A stretch of 64,000 nucleotides of DNA, taken from contig CM067592.1 of NCBI GenBank assembly GCA_034336665.1, forward strand, positions 53,992,473-54,056,472, written 5' to 3'. The notes under the pieces are model-generated. The model was given only the letters and a program-made list of their open reading frames with translations. It was not told the DNA's origin and did no database searches. This document shows positions 1 to 13,100 of the stretch, piece after piece. Source of the DNA: Luscinia megarhynchos. Its lineage: Eukaryota > Chordata > Aves > Passeriformes > Turdidae. A program made the translations under genes and the position numbers. Numbering within the stretch: position 1 is the first letter of the stretch; the number at the start of each line of letters is the position of its first letter.

Positions 1-3000
1 GAAACAACTTGGAATCAAGAAGGTAGTCTTGTAAGTAATAAATTTTAAAAGAAAGGGAGTGAAAACTGTCATCTAACAGACCTGCTTTGTAGATATGCAA
101 ATCACAACAATTGAAATAAATTACTAACTCCTGCAGCTTTGAACAGCTACCAACTAGCAGGAGCAGACGCTCACACTGAGACAAGATTCACAATTCTTCT
201 AGGCAGATCATTGGCAACATTTATTCAATCAGAACAAGATCTGTTTAAGTATGAAATTTTAAACACACAGAATTAACACCTAGAGATCGCTGTAGGAATA
301 TATAAAACATGGAATTTAAAAATAAGTGCTATCTTGGTCAGTGACAGAAGCCCTCAGTTGTGTTGTGGGCTGCAAAATGGTTTAAACAGTATAGACAAAG
401 CATGATGGGGCAATAGATCACAGTAATAACATTTGCAATAAACAATAACAGAACAAAGCAGACATCTATAAAAATCCCATGAGGAATTTGCCTTATCCAT
501 AATTTTTCTTTACATTTGAGAAACTGTGTCAGGAAAGCCATTACAGCCAATGGCACCAATTAATTTCTGCAACTTTTAATGACATGTTCCTGGGTAAAAA
601 CCTCAGATAATACCCCAGGCTCATGATTGATAGAAGCCTGTGTTTGATTTGTACCAGACTGTTGATTTTTTAGTATTTTTAAAGAGTCCCAGTGCAGCCA
701 ATCAAGCAATCAACATGAAATACTCAGATCTTCTCTTGTAAAGTACAAGAAAACAGAAAGACAATGGGGCTTCCTTCATAAAGTTGACAGAATATTGGTG
801 ATTTTATTTCAGCAGCTCTGCAGATGATGGATGACTCAAATTTTTATTCCAGAAGCAAATGATAGCCAAAAAAGAAACCCTAGAATCTCTTGCCATTCTG
901 GATATTATTTTACATCTGGAAGGGCTGTTGAAATGCAGAAGAGATAAAAATAATTGATTTTGAGAGGTGAAACATCAGAATGAACTAATTTCATGTTTGG
1001 TTTTCTGGTTTTCAGATAACCAACAGGTTTCAAGCATATTAAAAAAATCCAGCTCTAATTTTTTTGTTTCTCTCTCCTACATAAGCATGTGAAGAATTTA
1101 GAAAATGCACACAGAATTCCCTATTATTTTCCAGAAGTGTTCGTCAACATCATTCTCCTAGAGTTTGAGGTCAGTTATAGAACTGAGCTGGAAACAGAGG
1201 TAGGTGCATCTTTGCTGCCTAGTGAGCCCTGTGCACCCATAGCAATGCACTCTTGCATCCCCATCTCTGTGACAGTAAGACGTATATAACCAGGGTGATA
1301 CTGAAATTAACTAATTATTCAAGTCTCTCAGTGAGAGCAGGGGAAATCCTGTGTTTGTTCATGGATTCCACAGGCAGCTGAGCAGGCAGGGAAAGCTCTC
1401 TGGGCGTGAGGGCTGGGGCTGATGCCTGCACAGCAGAACTCTCAGCACGGGCACAAACAGGGAGAAAGTGGCAGGGGCTGGTTTCCTTCGGTGCCTGCTG
1501 GGCAGTGGGTGCTGTGATCAGCCCTTGCTGTTCTCTGGACAGCCAGCCAGGCCTGCAGCAGCCCTGTGAAATCTGCTCTACTGCTCCGCGGCGCGCTGGG
1601 CGTGGGGAGCAGCAAACCCACAGACCCAACCTTGTCAGAGAGCCTGGGGAAGTCAGGCTGGCTCTGTCCAAGGCTTCTGATGGATCCCTGAACTGCTCAG
1701 GACTTCCCAGAGCCTCCATGTTGGCCTGTCTGTAGCTGCTGGTGTCTGCCTCTGCCTGCCTCCCAAATTCCCACGGATGGGATGTGTGTCCTCACATTCT
1801 GTGGAGAATACACCACAGGACAGTCCCTCTGAAACTTAGCTCTTAGAATGGCCTCTCTGTAGCTTTCCCAGTTATGAACTCAGTTTAATTTCTGAGATCT
1901 GTGGCTTTGATACCTGATGACTGTTAACTGCAGGTAAATATGAAACACGAGCATGGATCTCATTCATGAAACTGCCTCAGAGAGTTCCAATAATGCTAAT
2001 TTAATAGATTCATTTGGAATATTTTCTGAATGCTGGACAGCTTTGAAATATTATAAGTAAGAAGACATGTAGCATGAGAAGCAAATAACAGACCACAGTA
2101 ATGATCCTTGGTGCGTTGTACTTTTCAAGATTAGTACTGATACTGGTACCTTACTACTGAGACAGTATTCATATTATTTCCCTCTCACTGCTGACTAAGA
2201 TCTCAAACTTCAGATACAAATGGTAATAAACTAGCTAAACCCTCTCATCTGGACTGCCAGGAAGGATCATACCAGCTCAAAGAAAAGGGCAGTTCTACCA
2301 AACTTAGTACATGGTGGGGAGTTCAGAACTGCAAACCCTATGAAATGAATATATCTTATTCACTCGGAGCCTTGTATGCCCAGTAGTAGAATAACTCTTT
2401 TTTAAAAGACTCCTCTGTCACATCAAACTGATTTTAATCAGCACTCCCAAGCTCTTGGAAATCAAAATAACTCTCCCTAAAAAACATAATTTCCTTTTAC
2501 TGTGTTTGTTCATATTAAAAAAAAAAAATCTTGCCTATCAGTCCCTCCTTGCTTTAAAAAGTTACAGTCTTCCCTCCACAAACAAGCAGATTTTCTTATT
2601 TCTTTTGGACAGAAACATTTTCCATGAAAGTCTTTATTTAATACTTCTTTCATTACAGGAAATCCTTGCTGTATTATCCATTTCAGGGGTCACATCTGCT
2701 ATCAGTGCCTAAAATAAAACTGTCATATAACTATAATTGCACTAGAGGTTAAAATTTGACTCTTGTAATATGTCTTCTACAAACATTTTCAAGTTCTTCT
2801 TGTCCCAAGCATTGTCCCTTTCAATTCCTTAGTGCTTTCTCTTCGAAGAATAATTATCTACCATATAAAAACAGTATCTGCTCTCATGCATATCAGATAT
2901 GGCAAATCCAAAGGCTATGAGTATTAATAAACAACCATGTGTAATTTTATTGTCAGAGCTACCCAAAAGAATACCCCAGGAACCGCAGTTGTGATATTAA

Positions 3001-6000
3001 TTATTGTGTATTGGCCAGGAAAGAAATGCCACTAGATTTTGGGTACAGGCATCCTATTTTTATTTCCTGTTGCCTTTGTGGCAAGTACTGGGAATACTCA
3101 AACTAAAAAATTAAATATGTCACAGATGACTCAAGTAAACCTGTGTTTGTTTTGTGAAAAGACGGGTGTTTCATCCCAGAGCCTAATTCAGTAGATTTAT
3201 CTGCCACAATTACAGTGCTTTGATCACTCCAGAATAGGTGGTGTAGTGTGGGGTGTAGTTGTCCTTTTCCAATTCACTCTCCTTATCAGGATACATGTCT
3301 GTTGATTTGTGGGAAGCTGGCTGTTTTTCGTTCCTGACAAACTCCAGTGATTAAAATGTAGTGGCTTGCTCTTGTTCCCCTGATAAAGGTGACAGCTGCA
3401 GAGTTTCCAGTGTTAGTGGATATGGTCCATGCAGATTGCTTTTTAATGAAAGCAATATATTATCTTACCTAGAGGCCCTACAGCCTTACCTTGTTAATGT
3501 ATTCTAGCTTGGCACCACATTCATCTATAAATTAGTTGTATTAAACATGCTTCTTACTATTTATCCAGTCTCTAAAGAGTTGTGGTTCTTTTGGTTGGGG
3601 TTTTTGGTTGTTTGGGGTTTTGTTTTTAGTTTATTTTGTTCAAAGCATTGCTTCATACCTCCTCCAGCAGCACCATCATACACAAAATGAACACTGGTGT
3701 AGAGTTTTCAGAAAAATATGTAGGAATAAATAATACAGTCACAGACACTGACTCTGTACTCGATGACTTGATAATCCTTCACATTTAGCCATTAAAATGT
3801 GCACTAAGGGATGTGGAATCAACAACACTTGATTATAAAATTCATATCTGGAAAGGTTTTATTCTTCAGTTTTACAGTCAAGATGATTTGGGTACTTTGT
3901 AAAATAAAACAAAACACAAAGTTAACCAAACAAAGTTGTGCTTCAATTCTGTAGTCATATCTCTTTTGAATTGTCTAAAACACAGTAGATTGAAAATTCC
4001 AGTTGCACTGTATGCCTTAAGAAAATATGAAGCTCTCTGGAGCACTGAAATGTCAAATTCTTTATCACCCAGAATAGTCTGTTCTTCAGATATAAGCAGT
4101 GTCAATTTCAATAATTTATATTATTTTCAACAACCTTCATCTTGAACTAAATTTTCAAAATGGGATTGGAATGTTACTTAGGGACCAATTTCTGTTCTTC
4201 TGTTAGAAGTATTTTTCTAGCAAAAGATAAATATATTGGTTGAATTTCTCTCATAAAATACACATAAAAAATAATGTATGCTAATTACATTTGTGTTACT
4301 TTTTCCAAGATTACAATGAGAATCTAGTAGATTGGTACAATCCAAAGGTGATCATTACATTATCTTTAAAAATATTTTGTATTTATTATAATTTTAAAAA
4401 GAAGAAATGATCTAATAATCCCAAAATACATGATCTGCTAACTACTGTGAGAATGTTTTATTAATGTTAATAACTAACTATGCCTGAGTCAGTTAAAAGA
4501 CTTTTTCAGTGATGGGCATTCTGCATTTTGAAATACTGGAATTTAACTCCTTTAGCATGTCTGGGTGTCTTTGCTGTTTATATCTTTTTTAACAATGCAT
4601 GTACAGTAGGCAAGATAAGTAATGGATTAGTAAAGGATTAAAGGAAAGCCTTTGATTTATATACACTCTGAAAACTGCCTCCACAGTTAATTTTTTGAAT
4701 TGTTGCATTTTGTTGGAAAGATAACAAAATACAAAATGTTTATTTCTTCCATCTACACCAGCACCACTCTTGTCTTCTCATTTCCCTAAAAAATTGCCTT
4801 TATAGGTATTTTATAATAACAAGGATACTCTCAACAGCAGCTTTGATGGGAAGCATTTATTTATTTTCTGTCTTGCTCTTGTTTATGTTGTAAATTTTGA
4901 AGTCATCTGGACCAGTCAAGTTTTCTGGTTTCAAGTGGATAAATTGTCATCTTTTTGTTAAATACCTGGCATCCACTGAGCCTGTGAATGCAGAGATAAA
5001 GCCAGAGAAAGAAAGCATGTAAACCTGTAATTCTGAGAAGGGCCATAAAGCCTCTGGTCACTTAACCCGGAAATACCAATTCGCAGCTGGGGTGGGAGCT
5101 GCACTTTCTCATGATCCTTTTCTGGCAAGGTTTCTTTCTAAAAACAGATTCACTTTTTCCCCATGAGAAATATGTGAGAGGCATTAAAGATATAAGTACA
5201 TTTAATGCAACCTTGCACTCTTTTACATTCCCTTTAAAATCAACCTTCCTAAGCTACTTCAGGCATGTTTGGTCCCTCTCACTAAATACAATTTGTTTTT
5301 GTTTTCTCTGTAACCATCTAAAGTCCTGATTATGCCATGCTGATGTCTAAATCATATGTAAATAACTGAGGTCACAGTCAAACCCTAATGCTTAAGCTGG
5401 TAAATATCATGGGTGAATTTGATTATTCAGAAAGCAATTTGATTTCTGCTTTTGCTGGGAACAGTGTCATGAATTCATACAGGCCCAAATCTGAGCAGCA
5501 CTGATTTAACACTAAATCTAAGAAGGCTGCTTCCATGTACAATGCATCATCATTCAACTGCTTAGTACTCAAGTTGATTTTCTGAATGAGTGCCTGTCTT
5601 AGTAGAATTGGTTCTACTGTACAGTGTGGAAAAGACTGTAATTGAAAATTTATTTTAAGCAGTAACATACAGATTGCTCTTTCTATTTTGTATGATAGCA
5701 TTAGTACTGCTGTCACTCCACCACCACATTTTGTGGAGAGTTCATAGTAAATAATATGTTTCATGAGTCTAAAGTGCATTTTATTTCATTTCAGTAAATT
5801 CTTGCATTTCCTCCTCATAAATAAAGAGCTCAGTGACTGATCAGCAAAGAGCTTGTAAAATTACACATTATGAACTGCAAAGTTTGATAATTGGGTAAAA
5901 ATGGAGCACTGGCATTCTCATCCCACTAGGAGATATTAAGGACCATAGTTAATGTATTCTACCTCTTGCCTTTGGCTTGCTGACACAGCCTCTGGAGCAC

Positions 6001-9000
6001 ACAGCCTCAAACATTTAGGATGCATTCCATCCCCTTTTTGCTCATCAAGGGACACACAGCCCCACACCAAACAAAATCCTTGGAGCCTCCCCAGCCTCCA
6101 GCAGGCAAAGGCAACAGCCAGGCCCTGAATGTACTCCTTCTGTCCCAGAGAAGGCTAGAAAGGGGAGGAGATGTGATGCAGCAAAGACAGAGGATATGAC
6201 TCCACCATCAGGAAAAAGAAGGCAAAAGTAAAAAGGCTCAAAGGGGAAAAAAATAGTTTTCATTTTGTGCCCATTAATCATTTAGACAACTGTACAGGTC
6301 CACAAAACATACACAAGCAAACCCATAGACTGCTGATTGCAGCATTTGTTCTTCACATATAACCAACCATTGCTTTGCAAATTGGTTCCTCTGATATATT
6401 CTGCCATAAATAATCTGTTTAAAGTAAACATTAGATACACTATATGGGCTGTTCTCCACTATCTTTTTGGTATATTGCCATTGCACAAAGAGATTTTGAT
6501 TGACAAAATAACACACTGGTATAAAACAAGCAGAAATGCCATGTCATAAATCACAAGAGAAAGAAAAGAGATTATCAAACAACTAAATAATGCAACCCAC
6601 AGCAAAACATACCAGTAAATCATACAAAGCAGGGTAAATTAGATAACACTGTCCATATACAATTACACCAGTTGGCTCCCACAACAGCCTTTAAATGTGA
6701 CATGTTATTTGACATGTATGCAATTAGGGCTTAAAATCAATTTTTTTCTATTCCATTTAAAATAAAAAATGTACTATTTCCAAATCAAATGCTACCTTTT
6801 TAGTCAAGATGGACAAGAAATAGTATCAGGTTAGCAGCAGAATCTCAGCAGCATAATGCAAGAAAAGGATGGCTTCCTTGAATGCTGTGAAAGACCAGAC
6901 CTCAGATCATTATTCATGCACCCTATTCATGCTTATTTATTACTCCAACATTTTTCCCCTAAACAGGGCTTATTGTAAAACCAGGAGCCATTGAAAAGTG
7001 AAAACTCCAAAGCATGAATATATGGATGAATGACACATAAAATATCAAAGAAGGTTTAGCTCTTTCCAGGTTGATATGCACTGTTAGAGATGTACCATAG
7101 CATTTCCAGTGTTCAGCCCATGGGAAAGTGGCAGAAGTGACACCCTGGAACAGCACTGACCATGGAGCTGGGAGGAGGAATACTGCTCATGTGATGTCTC
7201 AGGGCTGTCAGACTCACATACCTTTTCTACCATTGTACTTTTATCAGAATCTTCACAGCAGCAGTGCTTTGCTTCTTTACCCATTTTAGAGAAACATTAG
7301 AAACATTGTCTGGTTTCAGTCAAAGTTTGAGCATGAAGGTCACTAGAAACTTGTTCAGTGTTCAACATCACTGGGTGATAATTGCCAGCCTAGTGCCAGC
7401 CTCCTTGTGCTTTTTGGCCATCCACTGACACGTGGGTGCATCAAATGACTCCGTGGCTCCAGGCTGGCAGAAGGGTGACACGACGTCACCCAAAGACTGC
7501 AGAAACATGCGTGCAAGTAAGTGGTTTAGGTTTCTGGCTTTTCCTTACTTTCACCTGTTGTCTTTCCAGTCAGAGAAAGAACCTTTCACTCCCCATGCTT
7601 GCAGTCTGCTTGCATGGCTCTTCCAAAAGTAGTCCATTCCCTCCTTCCTGGCTGCTCTGTCTCCTCCTGACTCCCCCTCTGCCACGGCTGCTCAGACACC
7701 TCTGCCTAAGGAGAGGAAGGTGGACAAACATGCTCACAGGAAGAGCTGACAGTAGGTAGCAGACCATGCAAAAAGAAGGGACCTGTAAAAGAGCTGCAAG
7801 GAGCCACAAACCCAGTTTTAGACACCAACCTCAGTGGAGTTTGTGTTGTAGGGGCACATTGGTATATCCATGTGGCATGCAGCAGACTGATGCTCCAGCT
7901 GGTAGTACGCAAGTTCAGCTTGGTGATATCTTCTCATGCCTTCCCAGAGATGGGTTTGTTGCACAGCCCTGGAAAAGATGGGTAACTTTGATCCCAAACT
8001 CTTGAGTTGTATTTTTCCTCATTTTTACCTCCCTAGCAGTCATCTTCTGGCTGGCTTCTCCTGTTTATCCAAAGCTTGTGCTGACAAAACACTAATTCTG
8101 ACAGTTTGAGGACTCCATTTGAATCATTAGCATAAAGTCAGCCTCATTCTCTCTATCCTCTCCGTGTTTGGCAAAAAAACCAAACCTTTCTAATCCACAA
8201 AAGAGAAAGACAACAAAATTACTCACACAAAAAATACTTTAAAAATAAACAGATATTTCGCTTATACTTAAAAATATCTACTCCATAAAAGTCATCTGTT
8301 CACTAAAGTTGACATTTCTTGTACATTTTTCTACAGAGAAAAACTTCTCCAGAGACACACACTATATGTAGCTTTTAAATAATCCAATGACTACTTCAAA
8401 ACTCTCAAAACCAGTATTAGCTCCTTTATGCATAAAAACAATTATTATTGGAATAGGATTTTATATGTCCTGGTGCTTTTGTAGCTTTTTTTTTTTTTTT
8501 CCAGTCTATTTAATTACCCTCATGGTTTCAAAAAAGGTAAAAATGAAGCAGTTTACGATTTCCACTCAAGTTCTTTTCCAGGTCATCATTAAACTTTTGG
8601 CTCATTTGAGGAATCAAATATGATATATTGCACCTGAAAACAGCCCCCAAAAACGAGATGGTTGCACAAGGTAGAAATCCTGGGAAATGTTAAACACCAC
8701 AAGTAAATAAAAACTGGGGGGGGGTTGCCATTCATTCTTCCTTTCCTTTCTGTGTCTACCTTGTCTCTGGATAGTGGGGCTGTTGCATCAGGAATTGTTT
8801 TTATTTTCTGATTGGGTACATAGTAGTTGCTTATTAAATACAAATGGAACAAATTTGAAATATGCACAGCAACCCTTCACTCTTTTATTCCCACAGAGAA
8901 CATGAAATCTCAGGAAAAGATAATTAGTAGCACAAACTGTTTGGCAGTGGTGGCTGTAATCATGATTGTACTTTAAGTCTAGGTATTACAGTGGTTTGCT

Positions 9001-9639
9001 CTTGAATACTTCTGCACACTATCCTGCTGGCATTAATGCTGTGCTGTGGAATCAGACTCAGAGATAAAATGAATTCTAGTGATGAGTGTTAAATCAATTC
9101 TTCACTGCCTTTCTGTTGATTCTATGCACGATTAAAAATGCTGTCTTGTTAGAGAAAACTCTTTCTGTATCTTTTTTATCATTTTCATTCAATACACTTG
9201 ATAAGCAACGGAAAAATATTCTGGAGAGTCCTCATTTCAAACTCTTATGATGGTTTCAAACAAATTACTTTCCTGGAAAATCAGACAAGACTGAGAAAAT
9301 TACACCCTTTGAGGATGGTTTTCCAGCTTACACAGGAAGCAACTAAATCTCACTGCATTTCTCTTATTTTGTCTTTGCGGCCTGCCCATTCCAAAAGCAT
9401 GCAAGGCCCAACTACGCCTTAGTGAACGCGGTGACCGCCAGATGTGCTTGCACGAGTGTGGTGATGGGAAAGGCGTTTTCTCAGAGCGCCTGCTGCAGGG
9501 AAGGAGGATTCAGGGGACACCCACAGTAACGCGCCTCCTGGTCGCCGAGCTTAATTTTATTTTTGCAGAGGGCAAGCACGCTACGGCAGAGACCTTCCAG
9601 CGCACCCTAAACGCGGGGACAGCGCTGAAAATGCGATTT
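1..9639. other. Gene-free AT-rich region downstream of SNCAIP
   Basis: I see no supportable gene here. Open frames are short (118 codons or fewer), scattered on both strands, lack splice-supported neighbours and match no family I recognise. Simple tracts include a T15 run at 8486-8500 and a G9 run at 8716-8724. Base composition is AT-rich, apart from somewhat GC-richer patches near 1380-1780 and 7430-7780 whose nature I cannot determine. The stretch lies beyond the SNCAIP poly(A) signal and is best read as intergenic DNA. Confidence 0.6.
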
Positions 9640-10070
9640 CCTTGCCCGTGCGCTCGGGACTCGGGGCCGGCCGCGCTCCCGGGACGGCGCCGGCACCGCC
9701 CGCGCTCCATCGGGCCAGGCGGGCCGCGGGCCCCCTCTGCCGCCTGCCGGGGGCAAGCCACCTCCCGGGAAAGCTCCGAGCGGGCTGAGCCCCTCTGCCG
9801 CCTGCCGGGGGCAAGCCACCTCCCGGGAAAGCTCCGAGCGGGCCGGGCCCCTCTGCCGCCTGCCCGGAGCAAGCCGCCTCCCGGGAAGGCCGCGCCCCCC
9901 CGGGCCGGGCCCAGCCCGCGCCCCCCGCTGCCCACAGCCGCGCTCGGCACCGCCGCTCCTCCCGGGGAGCGAGGAGGGGATGCCGGCACCTCGCAGGGAG
10001 TTTTCACCTCCTGTGCCCGCAGAACCTGCCTCGGTCTGGTGCTCTGCCGCAGGAGATGGACGGGCATTTT
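9640..10070. promoter_or_regulatory. CpG-rich island in otherwise AT-rich DNA
   Basis: Very high G+C with many undepleted CpG dinucleotides (repeated CCGG, GCGC and CGCG) stands out sharply from the flanks. Such islands in vertebrates often mark promoters, or germline-hypomethylated recombination or regulatory sites. No convincing TATA box or recognisable first coding exon is present. A weak plus-strand donor-like site follows near 10111. The long open frames across the island (up to 221 codons on several frames) are what high GC produces by chance. The island could drive an unannotated non-coding RNA, but that is inference. Confidence 0.6.
9732..9895. repeat. 58-bp GC-rich tandem repeat, about 2.8 copies
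   Basis: Copies start at 9732, 9790 and 9848. The first two differ only near their ends. The third carries more substitutions and decays after about 47 bases. Each unit contains CTGCCGCCTGCC, a CAAGCC stretch and CTCCCGGGAA. The array makes up the core of the CpG island. Confidence 0.9.
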
Positions 10071-10130
10071 TGTCTCCTCTTTCGCTGCTGCAAAAGCCTG
10101 GGTGTGAAATCACGGTAGGGCGCTCTTCAC

Positions 10131-13100
10131 GTGTACGCAGTCCCTTACCTGAGCTCTGGAAAAGCGGGCAGTTGTACAGTCCTTATTTATGATGTTAGCA
10201 GTAAGTCAATACACCATACAATCAATACACAATCAATTTTCATAACTGGAGGCAGACAGAAGGGCAGAATTCAGCAGTCATTTTCCCAGTCCTGCAGTGA
10301 CAAATGGCTGTATGGCAGTTCTGCTTATAAAACACTCCTTGTGGATCACATACAAGATCAGATCACCTACTTAATGCGTGAGAAGGGACACTGATCTTAC
10401 TACACTGAGCCAATTCTGGGCCAATCTGCCTTCAGTGTTGTGATGGCAGCTGTATTTACTCAAGGAGTAACACAGCTTCTTATTGAACGGCCTTGCTTTG
10501 TTACTGTCCTTTGATACATTTATCTGCTTCCAGTCTCTGCACGGGCATCTCGGTCACTCATGACTAAAGCCAGGAAACCCACAAAAAGGGTTTAGACCAG
10601 GTCTTACCAAATATTGGAAATGCACTCACTTCTCACTTTAACTCTTTGATCAGCAGCTGCAGACAGCCAGTGCTGTAGGAAGCTTAGAGACTGACAGGAA
10701 TTGAAAGTTCATCATACCAAATAGCAAAAGCAGAGAGAATCCAAACTCAAATAAAGAAAAACCATCACATTACAGAATACCCTCACCTCTCTATCTCCTA
10801 GGGAGTACGTGAGATATTCTCTGGGTTTTACCAAATGTGCTATTTAAGCCTGATGCATTCATAAAAGTACAGCAAGCTTAACTGGAGAGACAGCCCCATC
10901 TGACTATAAGAATGACAAACAAGCTCGTGAAGGCTTGTGGCCACTGCATAAACAGAAACAGAGCTGAGAAGCTGTTGTGAGAGTTCTTACTATTCTTTTG
11001 TCTTTTTTAGGTATCAATGGAAGAGAAAATATGTTTTAGATTGGGTCAGCTGTAATAAATACCTGAGTTGTCAGGTACTGATGTGAAAAACAGCCTTAAG
11101 AAAATTGTGGCCGTCCAAGCTGATTCCTTTATAACTAGTGGACATGCACCAATTATCCTGGCTAGCAGAAGAAACCAAACCAGAACTACCTTTTCCTCCA
11201 TGGCTAAAAAGTTTGCCTTGCTGCCTCAGAAAGAAGAGGTTTTTTTTCTAAAGCATGTTTCCTTTTCTGCCATAGACGATGAAAACATTCTGCTTCTACT
11301 GAGATCCTTTGTGGTTTTCATTTTCTAATAGGTTTGGTTCCATGCTTTAAAATGCTCTGATAAAGGTGATAAATTTGGGTGTCATTTGCCTCTGAATCAG
11401 ATTGAAAGCAGAAAAGCAAGTTCATCTCCAGCAGAGGCCAGTGCACATTTCAAAATAAAACATCTTGCCAAAGGGTGTTTCAGAGACCTGTGTAGGCATG
11501 TTTCTAGGAGTGCTCTCAGCACTTGCTCACACCAGGCACAGTACTTAACAAGTGGCACCACCCCTCGGTGCCTTGTTCATCATTTCATAGTCCTCTCTGC
11601 CAATTCCTTTCTTTTTCTGCAGTTCTGCTTCACAGTTTCTTTTCTGACACTAAGTTTTGCATTTGTCAGTGCATAAATAGAACCAGGATTGTAAAAATAT
11701 TCTGCTTGGCAGCCAGGCTTGGCAGTTCCAATCAATTAGGGCTGGAAGTCATGATGGGATGGAGAAGGCAGCCCAGGCCCAGCATGTATAAATGTTCTCA
11801 TGGCTCAAAAATTCTCTTGGCAAACCCAGCCCCAAGCAATTCAGTGTGCTTAAATTACTGTGTTTTCCAGTGTGCCTGTGCTGGTCTACTTTGTTTGCCT
11901 CCTCAGCTTAGTGGTACCTCAAGGACTGTTTCTGTGGTGCTGACAAAGCATCTACTTACCTTGGGGCCTGAGGGTGAGCAACAGGGAGAAGAGAGGTGGT
12001 TGACAGATCTGTGTTGAGCATTCCCTGTGGATCTGTACGGGTGTCCTGAGGCATAAGATAGGAGAGGAGCTGCAGAAGTGCACGGATTTCTGGTCAGTCT
12101 TCACAAAAATGGAGAAGGTGGCACTTCTAGCTCAGCACCACTTGCAATCTCTTCAGCTTCTACAGGGAAGCAGGGTGCAGCCAGAAAAGCCCCGCAGGAT
12201 TTACATTAAAAGAAAGAAACAGTGGTGGTCCAGCCAGCAATTTGCTTCCTCCCTCTTGACTATTCACTGAACAATTCCTCGCATGGATTTTAGGGGCATG
12301 TAGAGCAACACATGGTAAACTAATATTAGCAATTCCTTAGAATGGTGTTGGTATCTACTACACAAGTGTCTTACATCAAGATAAGTTAACTATATGTTTA
12401 CCTACATGCCTCCTACAGATTCAGCCCTGGGGGATAGATGGTGTGTCCAGCCTGTCTGTCCACAGCTGGGTGCACACACTACAACACAGTTCTGTTAGCT
12501 CATCTCAGCTGTTGGGCAGAGCAGCACCGAGAAGCCAGGACCAAAACCAACTACTCTACCACTGGAGCTGTGGAATTCCTTCGTTTCACTTGGCAGCTGA
12601 TGCACCTTATCACATATAAGTTCAGTTTCTCCCATGGGGTCTGCCTCACCTGATACCAGCTCTTGCTGGGTAAAGCAGAGCGCCGCAGTGATTAAGTCAA
12701 GAACAGAAGAACTCAAATTCATCAGTTGGCTCAACAAAGAGTTTAGTTTTGAATTTAATGCAGTCTATGGCCAATAAGAGAAGGAAAGCATTCATTGTCA
12801 AAGCTCTGTCTGTACTGCAGGCAGTGGGAACCTGTTTGCAGCACTGACTGTATGCTGCACACAGAGATGAATGTGTTAAATACTCATGATAACAGCTGCT
12901 TCTTTCTATCATATCCTAAAATTTGGAAAGTTTTGGAAAACCATTCTTCTGGAAAAGGTGCTCTGGTTTCAGAAGCAATCTTACTTTGCTGGAATGGTGG
13001 TTCAGACTCTGTACTGGTGGGCAGTCTCAAGTTATGGGAATGGCCAGACACGATTACATCCTGATCTTCATCTCCCTTTCTCAATCTGGTAATTTCAGCC

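Noticed and set aside
5423..5779. 118-codon minus-strand frame
   Set aside because: It looks mildly protein-like but has no recognisable domain, no splice-compatible neighbours and a length expected by chance in this much sequence.
9442..10113. Long overlapping frames (185, 221 and 168 codons) on both strands
   Set aside because: They come from the CpG island, where stop codons are rare. Translations are Pro/Arg/Gly/Ala-rich with tandem-repeat echoes and no known domain.
10137..10160. Strong minus-strand donor-like CAG|gtaagg beside the CpG island
   Set aside because: No matching acceptor or upstream exon could be seen, and its orientation does not fit transcription out of the island.
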